From contig JBJMSU010000087.1 of NCBI GenBank assembly GCA_045801465.1, positions 1 to 21,499 of the forward strand: a stretch of DNA of 21,499 nt. Reading direction: 5' to 3'. The DNA is from DATFWC01 sp045801465 (GTDB taxonomy: Bacteria > Pseudomonadota > Alphaproteobacteria > Rhizobiales > Xanthobacteraceae). Positions within the stretch are counted from its first letter, which is position 1. Each line of letters starts with the position of its first letter. Both the position numbers and the translations under genes were made by a program. Below, piece after piece: positions 7,741 to 15,149 of this stretch. The notes under the pieces were generated by a model. It was not told the DNA's origin and did no database searches. It was given only the letters and a program-made list of their open reading frames with translations.

Positions 7741-9020
7741 CCCGGCACCGCCAATTCGAGCTCATGGAGGTGCCGCGGCCGTTCTTCCTGCACGTCGCTG
7801 AAATCGTTGAACTGCCGCAGGTAGTGTTCGTGCGCGCGTTCCCAGGCGATGTCGTCGGGCTCGCCCCAAAGCTTGCGGTAGTCGGGCGTCCCCGGATACG
7901 GGAACAGCGGCACCGGGTCGTTGGCCCAGATACCGGCATCCTGCATCTGCCGGCGCCAGTCCTGGACGCGCGCGTCGTCGTCCTCGGCCATCTCGATCAG
8001 GTTGGCCTGCACGAATGGAATGTGCCGCTTCGCGGTGATCAGCCGCTCGGCCAATTCCTCGGTGCTCATGCGGCAGCGTTTGGCGAGCGCGTCGCGCCCC
8101 TCGGGGGTGAGGCTTTCCACGCCGCATTCGACCGACACGCAGCCGGCGCGACCGAGCAGCGCCAGCATGTCCGGCTTCCACAAATCGATGCGCATCTGCA
8201 CGCCGAACTTGAGACCGCGGCCGACGAGGCCGCGCAGCAGCGGTTCGTTGGGCAGGAAGATCTCGTCGATGAAGTAGATGTATTCGACGCCCTGGCGCTG
8301 CAGCCCTGCGATTTCCTCCAGTACCGCCTCGGCCGGCCGGCGGCGATAGCGATTGCGGAAATTCTCCTTGGCGCAGAAGGTGCAGCTATAGGGGCAGCCG
8401 CGCGAGGCCTCCACCTCGGCGCCGGGCCCGATCGGCTCTGCCTCGAAGCGATGATGGTGGTGGAGGTGGCGCGCGATCATCTCGTCCGGCCAGGACAGCG
8501 GCGGCTGATCGACGAAACGCGCGGCCTGCGGCCCGCCGACCACGCGAATTTCGCCGTCCTGGCGATCGCACGTGCCGGCAAAGCCGCGCTCGCCGGCGGC
8601 GAGCCGGGCGAGTGTTTCCTCGCATTCGCCCATCACGACAATGTCGGCACCGAGCTTCGTCAGCGCCGCGCGCGGCGTGGTGGAACCGTGGGGGCCCACC
8701 GCAACAAGCAATGGCGCGAGATCGCGTACCGCGCGAACAAGCTCCTGTGCGACGCGCAGCTCCGGCGGCGCGCAGCGCCAAAACAGGTAGGTGGGCGCAG
8801 TCGTGACCACGATCATGTCGGGCCGGAACGCCGCCACCTCGGCGGTAACGTCGGACGAGGAAAGGCCGTGCAGGTGTGCATCGATCAGGTGCACCGTATG
8901 GCCGGCATCTTCGAGCATGCGCCGCGACACGCCGAGCTCGATCGGCAAATGCGGCGCGCGGCATCCGAAATAGATGCTGCCGTCGAACCGCCAATGCGGA
9001 TTGATCAGCGCCACTCTCAT
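7737..9020 (-). CDS. B12-binding domain/radical SAM protein
   Basis: A 427-residue class B-like radical SAM enzyme. Residues 1-145 form a cobalamin-binding Rossmann domain (opening MRVALINPHW, a common start in this class). Residues 200-400 form the radical SAM barrel with the 4Fe-4S motif CPYSCTFC (C209, C213, C216). DAHLHG at 47-52 fits the DxHxxG pattern of base-off cobalamin binding. Further barrel elements are YIYFIDEIFLP, VSVECGVES and PLFPYPGTPDY. Known relatives methylate or rearrange unactivated carbons; the substrate here is unknown, but the gene lies between sugar epimerases and glycosyltransferases with 4-base overlaps on both sides, so a sugar or glycan is likely. It resembles the protein family I recall as the B12/radical SAM member of the 'rhizo-twelve' system (TIGR04295 from memory, not checked). 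Confidence 0.9.
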   Translation of the reverse strand: MRVALINPHWRFDGSIYFGCRAPHLPIELGVSRRMLEDAGHTVHLIDAHLHGLSSSDVTAEVAAFRPDMIVVTTAPTYLFWRCAPPELRVAQELVRAVRDLAPLLVAVGPHGSTTPRAALTKLGADIVVMGECEETLARLAAGERGFAGTCDRQDGEIRVVGGPQAARFVDQPPLSWPDEMIARHLHHHHRFEAEPIGPGAEVEASRGCPYSCTFCAKENFRNRYRRRPAEAVLEEIAGLQRQGVEYIYFIDEIFLPNEPLLRGLVGRGLKFGVQMRIDLWKPDMLALLGRAGCVSVECGVESLTPEGRDALAKRCRMSTEELAERLITAKRHIPFVQANLIEMAEDDDARVQDWRRQMQDAGIWANDPVPLFPYPGTPDYRKLWGEPDDIAWERAHEHYLRQFNDFSDVQEERPRHLHELELAVPG

Positions 9021-10099
9021 GCGCTCACCTCCTGCAGCACAGGGGCGACGCCGAAGCGGCTCACGAGCCAGCGATCGAGCGCCCGCAAGCCTTCGCCCAA
9101 CGGGGTGCGCGGCGACCAGTCGAGCGCACCCGCGATGGCGCGTGTATCGGAGACGTACCAGGGCTGATCGCCGGGCCGCCAGCCGTCGTAGCTGACCGCC
9201 GGCGGCTGCCCGCGCAGTTCGGCGATGGCGGTCAGGAGCTCACGCAGGCTGATCGTGTTGGCAGGGCCGCCGCCGAGATTGAAGATACGGCCGCTCACCC
9301 GATTGATGCGGTCGAGCGCGCCCAGCCAGGCGGCGACAGCATCATTGACATAGAGCGCGTCGCGCACTTGATAGCCGTCACCATAGATCGTGATTGGATT
9401 GCCGCGGATCGCCTGCAACAGGAAATGCGCGATCCATCCCTGGTCCTCGTTGCCGAACTGGCGCGGGCCGTAGATGCAGCTCATGCGCAGCACCACGGTT
9501 CGCAGGCCGAAGACGCGGGCGTAGTCGCGCACGTATTGGTCCGCCGATCCTTTCGAGCAGCCATAGGGGCTGTAGAGGTCGAGCGGAGCCTCCTCGCCGA
9601 CGCCGCAGGCAAGCCGCTCGGCGGTCGGCACGTAGCGCTCGCCGACCACCGTGACGGCGTCCTCGTCGAGGACCTTGCCGTAGACCTTGTTGGTCGAGGC
9701 GAAGATCACCGGCGCGCGCGGGCTATGCTGGCGCACTGCTTCGAGAATGTTGAGCGTGCCGTTGGCGTTGATCTGAAAGTCCTCGCGCGGCCGTTCGAGG
9801 CTGGTCGTCACAGCAACCTGCGCGGCGAGGTGGAGCACCGCGGAGGCTTCGCACACCGCCGCCTCGACGGCCTCCTCGTCGCGCGCGTCGGCGATTTCGA
9901 TGGCGACGCGGTCGCCGTGGCGATCCTTGAGCCATTGTGCGTTTTCTTCCGCGCCCGAGCGCGCAAGGTTGTCCAGCACCAGCACGTAGTCGCCGCGCTC
10001 CGCTAGGGCGGCAGCGAGATTGCAGCCGAGAAAACCGCAGCCGCCCGTGACCAGCACGCGCGGCGCAACGGTTCGCAGGTTGGGGCGCGCCAGGGTCAT
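9017..10099 (-). CDS. NAD-dependent epimerase/dehydratase, CDP-paratose 2-epimerase-like
   Basis: A 360-residue extended SDR acting on a nucleotide sugar in the cytosol. The NAD motif TGGCGFLG is at 18-25, the catalytic Ser/Thr region FASTNKVYG at 133-141, and Tyr179 and Lys183 sit in YGCSK. The block RMSCIYGPRQFGNEDQGW (205-222) is characteristic of CDP-paratose/CDP-tyvelose 2-epimerases and close relatives, which favours a C2 epimerase over a 4-epimerase, but the true substrate may differ. Ten extra residues precede the fold. The ATG at 10099 overlaps the upstream epimerase stop (ATGA); the longer open frame further upstream is read-through inside that gene. The stop overlaps the radical SAM start. 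It probably makes one of the cluster's unusual sugar donors. Confidence 0.88.
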   Translation of the reverse strand: MTLARPNLRTVAPRVLVTGGCGFLGCNLAAALAERGDYVLVLDNLARSGAEENAQWLKDRHGDRVAIEIADARDEEAVEAAVCEASAVLHLAAQVAVTTSLERPREDFQINANGTLNILEAVRQHSPRAPVIFASTNKVYGKVLDEDAVTVVGERYVPTAERLACGVGEEAPLDLYSPYGCSKGSADQYVRDYARVFGLRTVVLRMSCIYGPRQFGNEDQGWIAHFLLQAIRGNPITIYGDGYQVRDALYVNDAVAAWLGALDRINRVSGRIFNLGGGPANTISLRELLTAIAELRGQPPAVSYDGWRPGDQPWYVSDTRAIAGALDWSPRTPLGEGLRALDRWLVSRFGVAPVLQEVSA

Positions 10100-11211
10100 G
10101 CCACCAGTCCTCGGCTTTCCAGTTCGGCGGTCGCGTGCTCGACGCGGTCTTCGGCGACTTGGCTCGACAGCCAGCCGGAAAGCTCCTGCAGGCCGTCCTT
10201 GAAGGGGACCTGCGGAGCAAACCCGAGCTCCGCCTGGCTTCGATGGATGTCGGCAAAGCAGTGGCGGATATCGCCAGCACGGTATTTGCCGGTGACGTGC
10301 GGGGTGATCTCCGGGCGGCCCATCACCTGCGCCAGATCGGCCGCGATGGAGAGGACCGTGCGGCTTTCGCCGGAGCCGATATTGAATGCGTGGCCGATGC
10401 CTCGCTCGGTCCGCAACGCCTGGAGACAGGCGCGCGCGACATCCTGCACATGAACGAAGTCGCGCTTCTGCCGGCCGTCCTCGAACACGAGCGGCGGCCG
10501 TCCGTTGAGCAGCCGGGCGGCAAAGATGGCGAGCACGCCAGTATACGGGTTGGAGAGCGCTTGGCGTGGCCCATAGACGTTGAAGAAGCGCAGCGCCACG
10601 GTGGGGATGCCGTAGGCCTTGCCGACAATGAGGCTCAGACGTTCCTGCGTGTACTTGTTGAGCGCATACACGGAGCTGAGCGACGGCTGCTTGCTCTCGG
10701 GTGTCGGCAACGGCGTGAGCGGCGTGCCGTCGGCGTCCTGCAGCTCCCAATCGCCGCGGCGAAGCTGTTCGCTCGCGCGCTCTTTCGGTGCAACGAGCTC
10801 GCCGCTGTGGTTCTGCGCCAGCCCCTCGCCGTAGATGCTCATCGACGAGGCGCACACGAGCCGCTGAACCGGATGTCGGGCCAGCGCCTGCATGAGGACG
10901 GCGGTGCCGAGATCGTTCACCGCCGTATAGGCGGCGATCTCGTACATGCTCTGGCCGACGCCGACCGAGGAGGCGAGGTGGATGACCGCGTCGACGCCGG
11001 CGAGCGCGCGTTCGACGCGATCCACGTCGCGCACGTCACCGACGATGAGCTCCGCCTCGCGATCGAGATAGTCGGGAGTGTCGCCGTTTGCGTGAACCTG
11101 CGGGGAGAGATTGTCGAGGAGTCTTACGGAATAGCCGGTGGAAAGGAGAAGATCGGTGACATGTGAGCCAATGAACCCCGCTCCACCGGTCACCAGAATG
11201 CGCGTTGTCAT
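10096..11211 (-). CDS. NAD-dependent epimerase/dehydratase (nucleotide-sugar SDR)
   Basis: A 371-residue extended SDR, first gene of unit 2. The TGGAGFIGS motif is at 8-16, the catalytic serine region CASSMSIYGEG at 120-130, and Tyr182 and Lys186 sit in YALNK. An insertion of about 40 residues between the Ser and the Tyr (PKERASEQLRRGDWELQDAD region) is longer than in GalE. NVYGPRQALSNPYTG and KRDFVHVQDVAR are typical of UDP-glucose/glucuronate 4-epimerase-like enzymes. Substrate and exact reaction cannot be fixed; a 4-epimerase or a 4,6-dehydratase are the main options. The start at 11211 follows a good GGAGGAG and is about 25 bases from a predicted stress promoter start site. The downstream gene overlaps by four bases. 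Confidence 0.88.
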   Translation of the reverse strand: MTTRILVTGGAGFIGSHVTDLLLSTGYSVRLLDNLSPQVHANGDTPDYLDREAELIVGDVRDVDRVERALAGVDAVIHLASSVGVGQSMYEIAAYTAVNDLGTAVLMQALARHPVQRLVCASSMSIYGEGLAQNHSGELVAPKERASEQLRRGDWELQDADGTPLTPLPTPESKQPSLSSVYALNKYTQERLSLIVGKAYGIPTVALRFFNVYGPRQALSNPYTGVLAIFAARLLNGRPPLVFEDGRQKRDFVHVQDVARACLQALRTERGIGHAFNIGSGESRTVLSIAADLAQVMGRPEITPHVTGKYRAGDIRHCFADIHRSQAELGFAPQVPFKDGLQELSGWLSSQVAEDRVEHATAELESRGLVA

Positions 11212-11242
11212 CTCTCCTCCAGTCTGTGAGCGACCGTCGGCA

Positions 11243-11267
11243 AATGATCCATGCGATCGTTTGTTCC
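11243..11267 (-). promoter_or_regulatory. EcfG-like promoter variant for unit 2
   Basis: On the minus strand, GGAAC (11267-11263) is followed after 16 bases by CATT (11246-11243), one base off the EcfG consensus CGTT. Spacing, orientation and position (start near 11235, then a leader of about 25 bases with a strong ribosome binding site) all fit a promoter for the seven-gene unit 2. It is less certain than the two exact matches elsewhere in the cluster. Confidence 0.5.
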
Positions 11268-11303
11268 TGCCGCACGCGAAGCTCGGCGTGGTTTGGCAAG
11301 TAA

Positions 11304-11324
11304 TTGAAATCAAATGAATTTCAA
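11304..11324. repeat. AT-rich perfect inverted repeat upstream of unit 2
   Basis: TTGAAAT (11304-11310) and ATTTCAA (11318-11324) form a perfect 7-base dyad with a 7-base spacer in an AT-rich patch. It stands out in this GC-rich DNA and lies about 37 bases upstream of the predicted -35 of unit 2. It could be an operator or an upstream activating element; no regulator is identified. Confidence 0.35.
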
Positions 11325-11394
11325 GCTTAACCGCTAGCCCCTGAGTCGACCATGCGACACAGGGTGCTGTCGCGTCAGCGCTCAGATCAGCAGG

Positions 11395-12612
11395 TCAGAA
11401 CGGCGTGCCGACCAGCATGGGCGGCAGACCGAGATGCGCCGAGATGGTTGCAGCAACGTCGGCAAACGTGCTGCGCCGGCCGATCGGTCCGGCGATGACC
11501 GACGGTCCGAAGGCCAGGATCGGCACTTGCTCGCGCGTGTGATCGGTGCCGGCCCAGGTCGGATCGCAACCATGATCGGCGGTCATCACGACGAGATCGC
11601 CAGCATCGAGCGCTGCTTCGAGTTGCGGCAGCCGTGCATCGAAGGTCTCGAGCGCGTCGGCATAGCCGGCGGCATCCCGCCGATGGCCGTGAATGGTATC
11701 GAAATCGATGAAATTGGTGACGAGCAGCCCGCCGTCCGCAAGTGACGCAAGGCCTTCGAGCGTGCGGTCGAACAAGGCGACATTGCCGTTGGCCTTGAGC
11801 ACCCGGCCGGTGCCGGAATGGGCGAAGATATCGGCGATCTTGCCGACCGTGACCACAGCCCGCCCGTCCTGGGTCGCGCGATCGAGGAGCGTGGGCGACG
11901 GCGGTGGCACCGCATAGTCGCGCCGGTTGCCCGTGCGCAGGAAATCTTTCGAAGACGTGCCGACGAACGGCCGGGCGATGACGCGTCCGATGCACAACGG
12001 ATCGACCAGGGGGCGAGCGACCTCGCACATGCGGTAAAGCCGCTCGAGGCCGAAGCTCTCTTCGTGCGCGGCGATCTGGAACACGCTGTCGGCCGACGTG
12101 TAGCAGATCGGCCGGCCGGTTCGCATGTGCTCCTCGCCGAGCTCGGCGATGATCGCCGTTCCGGAGGCATGGCAGTTGCCGAGGATTCCGGAAACGTCGG
12201 CACGCCGGCACAGCTCGGCAACGAGATCAGGGGGAAAGCAGGGACGCGTGCGCGGGAAGTAGCCCCACTCGAACGGCACCGGCACGCCGGCCAGTTCCCA
12301 ATGGCCCGACGGGGTATCCTTGCCTTTCGACGTTTCGACCGCACAGCCGTAGCGACCGCGCGGATGGCTCTTCGCCCCAAGGCCGGGCGGCACGCGGCCT
12401 GTCGCCAGGCGGCAGGCTTCTCCCAGACCGAGCTGCGAGAGATGCGGGAGACACAGCCCGCCGCGCCGCAGGCCGTCGCGGTCCGCGGCTCCGCGCGCGC
12501 ACGCCTCGGCAATGTGCCCGACTGTATCGGCGCCCTCGTCGCCGTAGAGTGCCGCGTCGGGGGCCGATCCGATGCCCACGGAATCCAGGACCAGGATGAT
12601 GGCGCGCGTCAT
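11395..12612 (-). CDS. deoB: Phosphopentomutase
   Basis: A 405-residue alkaline-phosphatase-superfamily mutase that interconverts ribose (or deoxyribose) 1-phosphate and 5-phosphate with bound Mn. Metal ligand Asp10 lies in VLDSVGIG. GKDTPSGHWE around 97-106 holds the phosphate-accepting Thr (T100). The C-terminal metal site TADHGCDPTWAGTDHTREQVP supplies the Asp/His ligands, and TNFIDFDTIHGH the others. Length and motifs match DeoB throughout. It is the last gene of unit 1, 25 bases after the TIM-barrel gene, with its own GAGGAA site. DeoB normally sits with nucleoside phosphorylase or deaminase genes; none is present here. This copy may therefore make a pentose 1-phosphate that the cluster nucleotidyltransferase can activate. 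That is inference from context; ordinary nucleoside salvage is the alternative. Confidence 0.93.
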   Translation of the reverse strand: MTRAIILVLDSVGIGSAPDAALYGDEGADTVGHIAEACARGAADRDGLRRGGLCLPHLSQLGLGEACRLATGRVPPGLGAKSHPRGRYGCAVETSKGKDTPSGHWELAGVPVPFEWGYFPRTRPCFPPDLVAELCRRADVSGILGNCHASGTAIIAELGEEHMRTGRPICYTSADSVFQIAAHEESFGLERLYRMCEVARPLVDPLCIGRVIARPFVGTSSKDFLRTGNRRDYAVPPPSPTLLDRATQDGRAVVTVGKIADIFAHSGTGRVLKANGNVALFDRTLEGLASLADGGLLVTNFIDFDTIHGHRRDAAGYADALETFDARLPQLEAALDAGDLVVMTADHGCDPTWAGTDHTREQVPILAFGPSVIAGPIGRRSTFADVAATISAHLGLPPMLVGTPF

Positions 12613-12637
12613 CGGTGTTCCTCGCCAACCCGGGGCG

Positions 12638-13570
12638 TCACGCCATTACTGGCGGCGCGAGATCGCGTTCGGCCGCGGCCGCCGAGCCGGCGTACCGCCG
12701 GATCATGGCGGCACAGAACTCGGCGAATTCCTCCTTCGCCAATGGTGCGCTGGTGTGATGCGGGGCGATCCCGCGGTGCTCGGGAGTGAAGCAGAACGTC
12801 ACCGTGACGTCGAAGTCTGCGAGTGCCGCCATCTGGCGGTCGAACCAGGTGAGCGCATTGGGGCGGAAACTGTCCGCCCACGAGAGGCCGGTGCGCAGAT
12901 GCTTGACCCCGAGCCGCTTCAGCCAGGCGACGGCCTCGGCCAGGCGATGGTCCTCGAAGTGAAACCACTGGCAGATGCCGAGGTCGGGCGTATGGCGGGC
13001 AAAGTCATCGAGCGCGATCTTGGGCGTGCCGTCGTCGCGCAACAGGCCCATACGGAAATGCCGATAGTAAGAGGAGCCCTCGGCCTCCTTGTGCCGCGTG
13101 GTCGCCCCCCAGGCGAGCGGCAGGTCGTAAAGGCTGTACCAATGGATGCGCGGCGCTCGCCCGACGAGAAGCTCGGCGGTGCGCTTGAGGCCCCACGCCT
13201 GCACCTCTTCGGCGCCGAAGCTGGAGACGCCGACCTCGCTGACCCAGATTGGCAGGTGGGTCACGGCGCGGATTTCATCGAGCTTGGCCGGCCACTCGTG
13301 GATCTGCCACAGGTTCCAGTCGAGCGGGAAGCCGTGCACCGCGATGGCGTCGACGTGATCGAGCACGCCTTTGCCGGCCATGTTGGCGACGAAGGCCGGA
13401 TCGATCGGCGAGATTCCTCCCAACACCCGCGTGACCCGTGGATCCGCGGCCTTAATGGCTTGGCCGGCCGCAATGGCCATGTCGGCGAACAATCCCCAGC
13501 CGGGATCGACTTCCGGATCCCAGTGCGATTTGTTGTTCGGCTCGTTCCAGATCATCGCCGCTTCGATCAT
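12638..13570 (-). CDS. Glycosidase-like TIM-barrel protein with permuted domain order (GH39/beta-xylosidase-like)
   Basis: A 310-residue protein resembling clan GH-A glycosidases, but with its halves in reversed order. It begins only seven residues before IWNEPNN (7-13), the acid/base motif that normally ends the fourth barrel strand. AIAVHGFPLDW (76-86), PIWVSEVGVSS (108-117, probable nucleophile E112), a Trp/Tyr-rich strand near 143-149, and the usual family ending GLLRDDGTPK (175-184) follow in order. After that comes what is normally the front of such proteins: WLKRLGVKHLRTGLSWAD (216-233), VTVTFCFTPEHRG (255-267), HHTSAP and FAEFCAAMIRRYA. Both catalytic Glu are present. It has no signal peptide, so any glycosidase or transglycosidase action would be cytosolic. 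The start overlaps the methyltransferase stop (13567-13570). It is also possible that it binds rather than cleaves glycans. Confidence 0.8.
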   Translation of the reverse strand: MIEAAMIWNEPNNKSHWDPEVDPGWGLFADMAIAAGQAIKAADPRVTRVLGGISPIDPAFVANMAGKGVLDHVDAIAVHGFPLDWNLWQIHEWPAKLDEIRAVTHLPIWVSEVGVSSFGAEEVQAWGLKRTAELLVGRAPRIHWYSLYDLPLAWGATTRHKEAEGSSYYRHFRMGLLRDDGTPKIALDDFARHTPDLGICQWFHFEDHRLAEAVAWLKRLGVKHLRTGLSWADSFRPNALTWFDRQMAALADFDVTVTFCFTPEHRGIAPHHTSAPLAKEEFAEFCAAMIRRYAGSAAAAERDLAPPVMA

Positions 13571-14328
13571 GGCCGCCCTCGCGCCGGGTAGACTGCGCCG
13601 TTGTCGGCTTTGACCGCGCGCCGGCAGATGTAGACCTCGTCTTCGGGATGATGCGTGATTTCAAAGCCGGCGCTGCGCAGCATCGCTTCCGCGCACGCGC
13701 GGTTCGGCACCCACCAATTCGTCGGGTCGTCCGCATAGCGATGCTCGATGAAATGGAGCTTGGGATACCCCGGCCGGTCGAACATGTCGGTGATCCAGAA
13801 GTCGTAGTCCCTGTGCAAGGGCTCGATCTCGGTGCTGCCGCGCTGCATCGATTGGAAGACCAGCGTGTCACCGGCGACGTGCTCGTGAATCAGATCGAGG
13901 GCGAGAAGCGGATGGCGCAGGTGGTAGAACACGCCCATGAACAGCACGAGATCGAAACGTTGGCCGATTGCGCCGACGTCATAGACCGAGAGCCGGCGAA
14001 ATTCGATGTCGAGGCCGACCACCTCGGCGGCAAAGCGAGCCTGGGCGAGATAGTCCTCGCTGGCATCGATTCCGAGCACGCGGGCGGCGCCGCGGCGTTT
14101 CATCTCGAGCGCATAAAACCCGGCATTGCAGCCGATATCGAGAACCGTGCGCCCGGCAAGATCGGGCGCGATGGCATTGCAGAAACGCTGCCACTTCACG
14201 GACGGGTAGTCGCCGAGGAAATGGCGCGGCGCGGTCTGGATGCCGTCGAGCTCGAGATTGTGGAACCAGGGTCCCAGCGCCTCGACGCGCGCGACGATCT
14301 CTTCGTGGGACAGGTGATGCGCGTTCAC
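13567..14328 (-). CDS. SAM-dependent methyltransferase (TIGR04290/CmoB-like)
   Basis: A 253-residue class I methyltransferase. The N-terminal block FHNLELDGIQTAPRHFLGDYP (about 22-42) resembles the region before the SAM site in the tRNA-modifying enzyme CmoB and in a family I recall as TIGR04290 (Rta_06860 type). SAM motif I is TVLDIGCNAGFYALEM (61-76), the acidic residue of motif II is in VLGIDAS (84-90), and FDLVLFMGVFYHLRHPLLAL follows. The later part FQSMQRGSTEIEP is also family-like. I favour GTG at 14328 as start because it overlaps the stop of the nucleotidyltransferase (GTGA), matching the other junctions, and because the residues upstream in this frame are random Arg-rich read-through. 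It probably O-methylates a sugar or other small substrate of the pathway rather than tRNA. Confidence 0.88.
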   Translation of the reverse strand: MNAHHLSHEEIVARVEALGPWFHNLELDGIQTAPRHFLGDYPSVKWQRFCNAIAPDLAGRTVLDIGCNAGFYALEMKRRGAARVLGIDASEDYLAQARFAAEVVGLDIEFRRLSVYDVGAIGQRFDLVLFMGVFYHLRHPLLALDLIHEHVAGDTLVFQSMQRGSTEIEPLHRDYDFWITDMFDRPGYPKLHFIEHRYADDPTNWWVPNRACAEAMLRSAGFEITHHPEDEVYICRRAVKADNGAVYPARGRP

Positions 14329-15146
14329 CGGACCTGCACCTCCTCTTCGGTGACGGCATGCATGTGCTTGAACGGGGCCGGCCACGCGGCGGCGCGCGCG
14401 CGGGTTCCAGTCTGAGGCGTCGCGCCGGCTTCGGCGAGCAGGCTGATGGCGGCGCGATAGCCGTGCAGCGTGCCGACATCCACATAGGCGCGGCCCGCCT
14501 TGATGCCGCATGCGCGTCCGCCCCGCGCCAAATAGGCATTGACCAGCGTGCCGATGTACTCGTCGCCGCGCTCGGGTGCGCGCCACAGGTCGCGCAGCTC
14601 GGCGAAGACGTGGCCTGGCATCTTGAACGCGCCCCAAATCCAGTTCGAGGCGGCGTTCGCCTGCTTCACCTGGATCTCCAGCACCCGTTCATTCTGGTCC
14701 AGCATCACGGCGTCGAAGAATTCCGGTCGCTCGACCGGAAACAGCAGGAACGAGAGGATGTCGTCGGGAAGCTCGGCCAACGCGCCTTCCGGAAACCACA
14801 CTGTGTCTGGAAGGCCGACGAGAACCGCCTCTTGCCGGCTGATCAAGGCGTTGGCGCAAAAGATCGCGTCGCACAGGCCGGCGGGCCGAGGCTGAACCAC
14901 ATAGGCGATGGAGGTCGCGCCGTACTGGCCGCCGAAATATTCCATGATGTCCGACTTGCCCGGCGAAATCACGAAGCAGATCTTGTCGGCGCCGCCGAGG
15001 ATGAGGCGGTTGACGAGATATTCGCTCACCGCGCATGGCCGCTCGACCCCGTGATCGAGGCGGCTGCCCACGGGCAGAAGCTCCTTCGAGAACGCCAGGG
15101 GCTGGATGCGGCTGCCGCGGCCCGCTGCAGGTACGATCCCCCACAT
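14325..15146 (-). CDS. Sugar-1-phosphate nucleotidyltransferase
   Basis: A 273-residue enzyme that should join NTP and a sugar 1-phosphate to form a nucleotide sugar plus pyrophosphate. The N-terminal signature GIVPAAGRGSRIQPLAFSKE has the G-x-G-x-R-x-x-P...K pattern of the NTP-binding loop. VVQPRPAGLCDAIFCA and the Asp in GLPDTVWFP are the base/sugar-binding and metal-binding elements of the glucose-1-phosphate thymidylyl- or uridylyltransferase type. GRAYVDVGTLHGYRAA near the end is typical too. The C-terminus is short, with no left-handed beta-helix. It starts three bases after the glycosyltransferase D stop and overlaps the methyltransferase start. Its substrate could be a hexose, a pentose 1-phosphate from the cluster phosphopentomutase, or inositol 1-phosphate; sequence alone does not decide. 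Confidence 0.9.
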   Translation of the reverse strand: MWGIVPAAGRGSRIQPLAFSKELLPVGSRLDHGVERPCAVSEYLVNRLILGGADKICFVISPGKSDIMEYFGGQYGATSIAYVVQPRPAGLCDAIFCANALISRQEAVLVGLPDTVWFPEGALAELPDDILSFLLFPVERPEFFDAVMLDQNERVLEIQVKQANAASNWIWGAFKMPGHVFAELRDLWRAPERGDEYIGTLVNAYLARGGRACGIKAGRAYVDVGTLHGYRAAISLLAEAGATPQTGTRARAAAWPAPFKHMHAVTEEEVQVR

Positions 15147-15149
15147 GGC

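Noticed and set aside
11354..11373. Hairpin GCGACA/TGTCGC after the phosphopentomutase stop codon as a terminator
   Set aside because: Only six base pairs, an 8-base loop and no T run; too weak to call.
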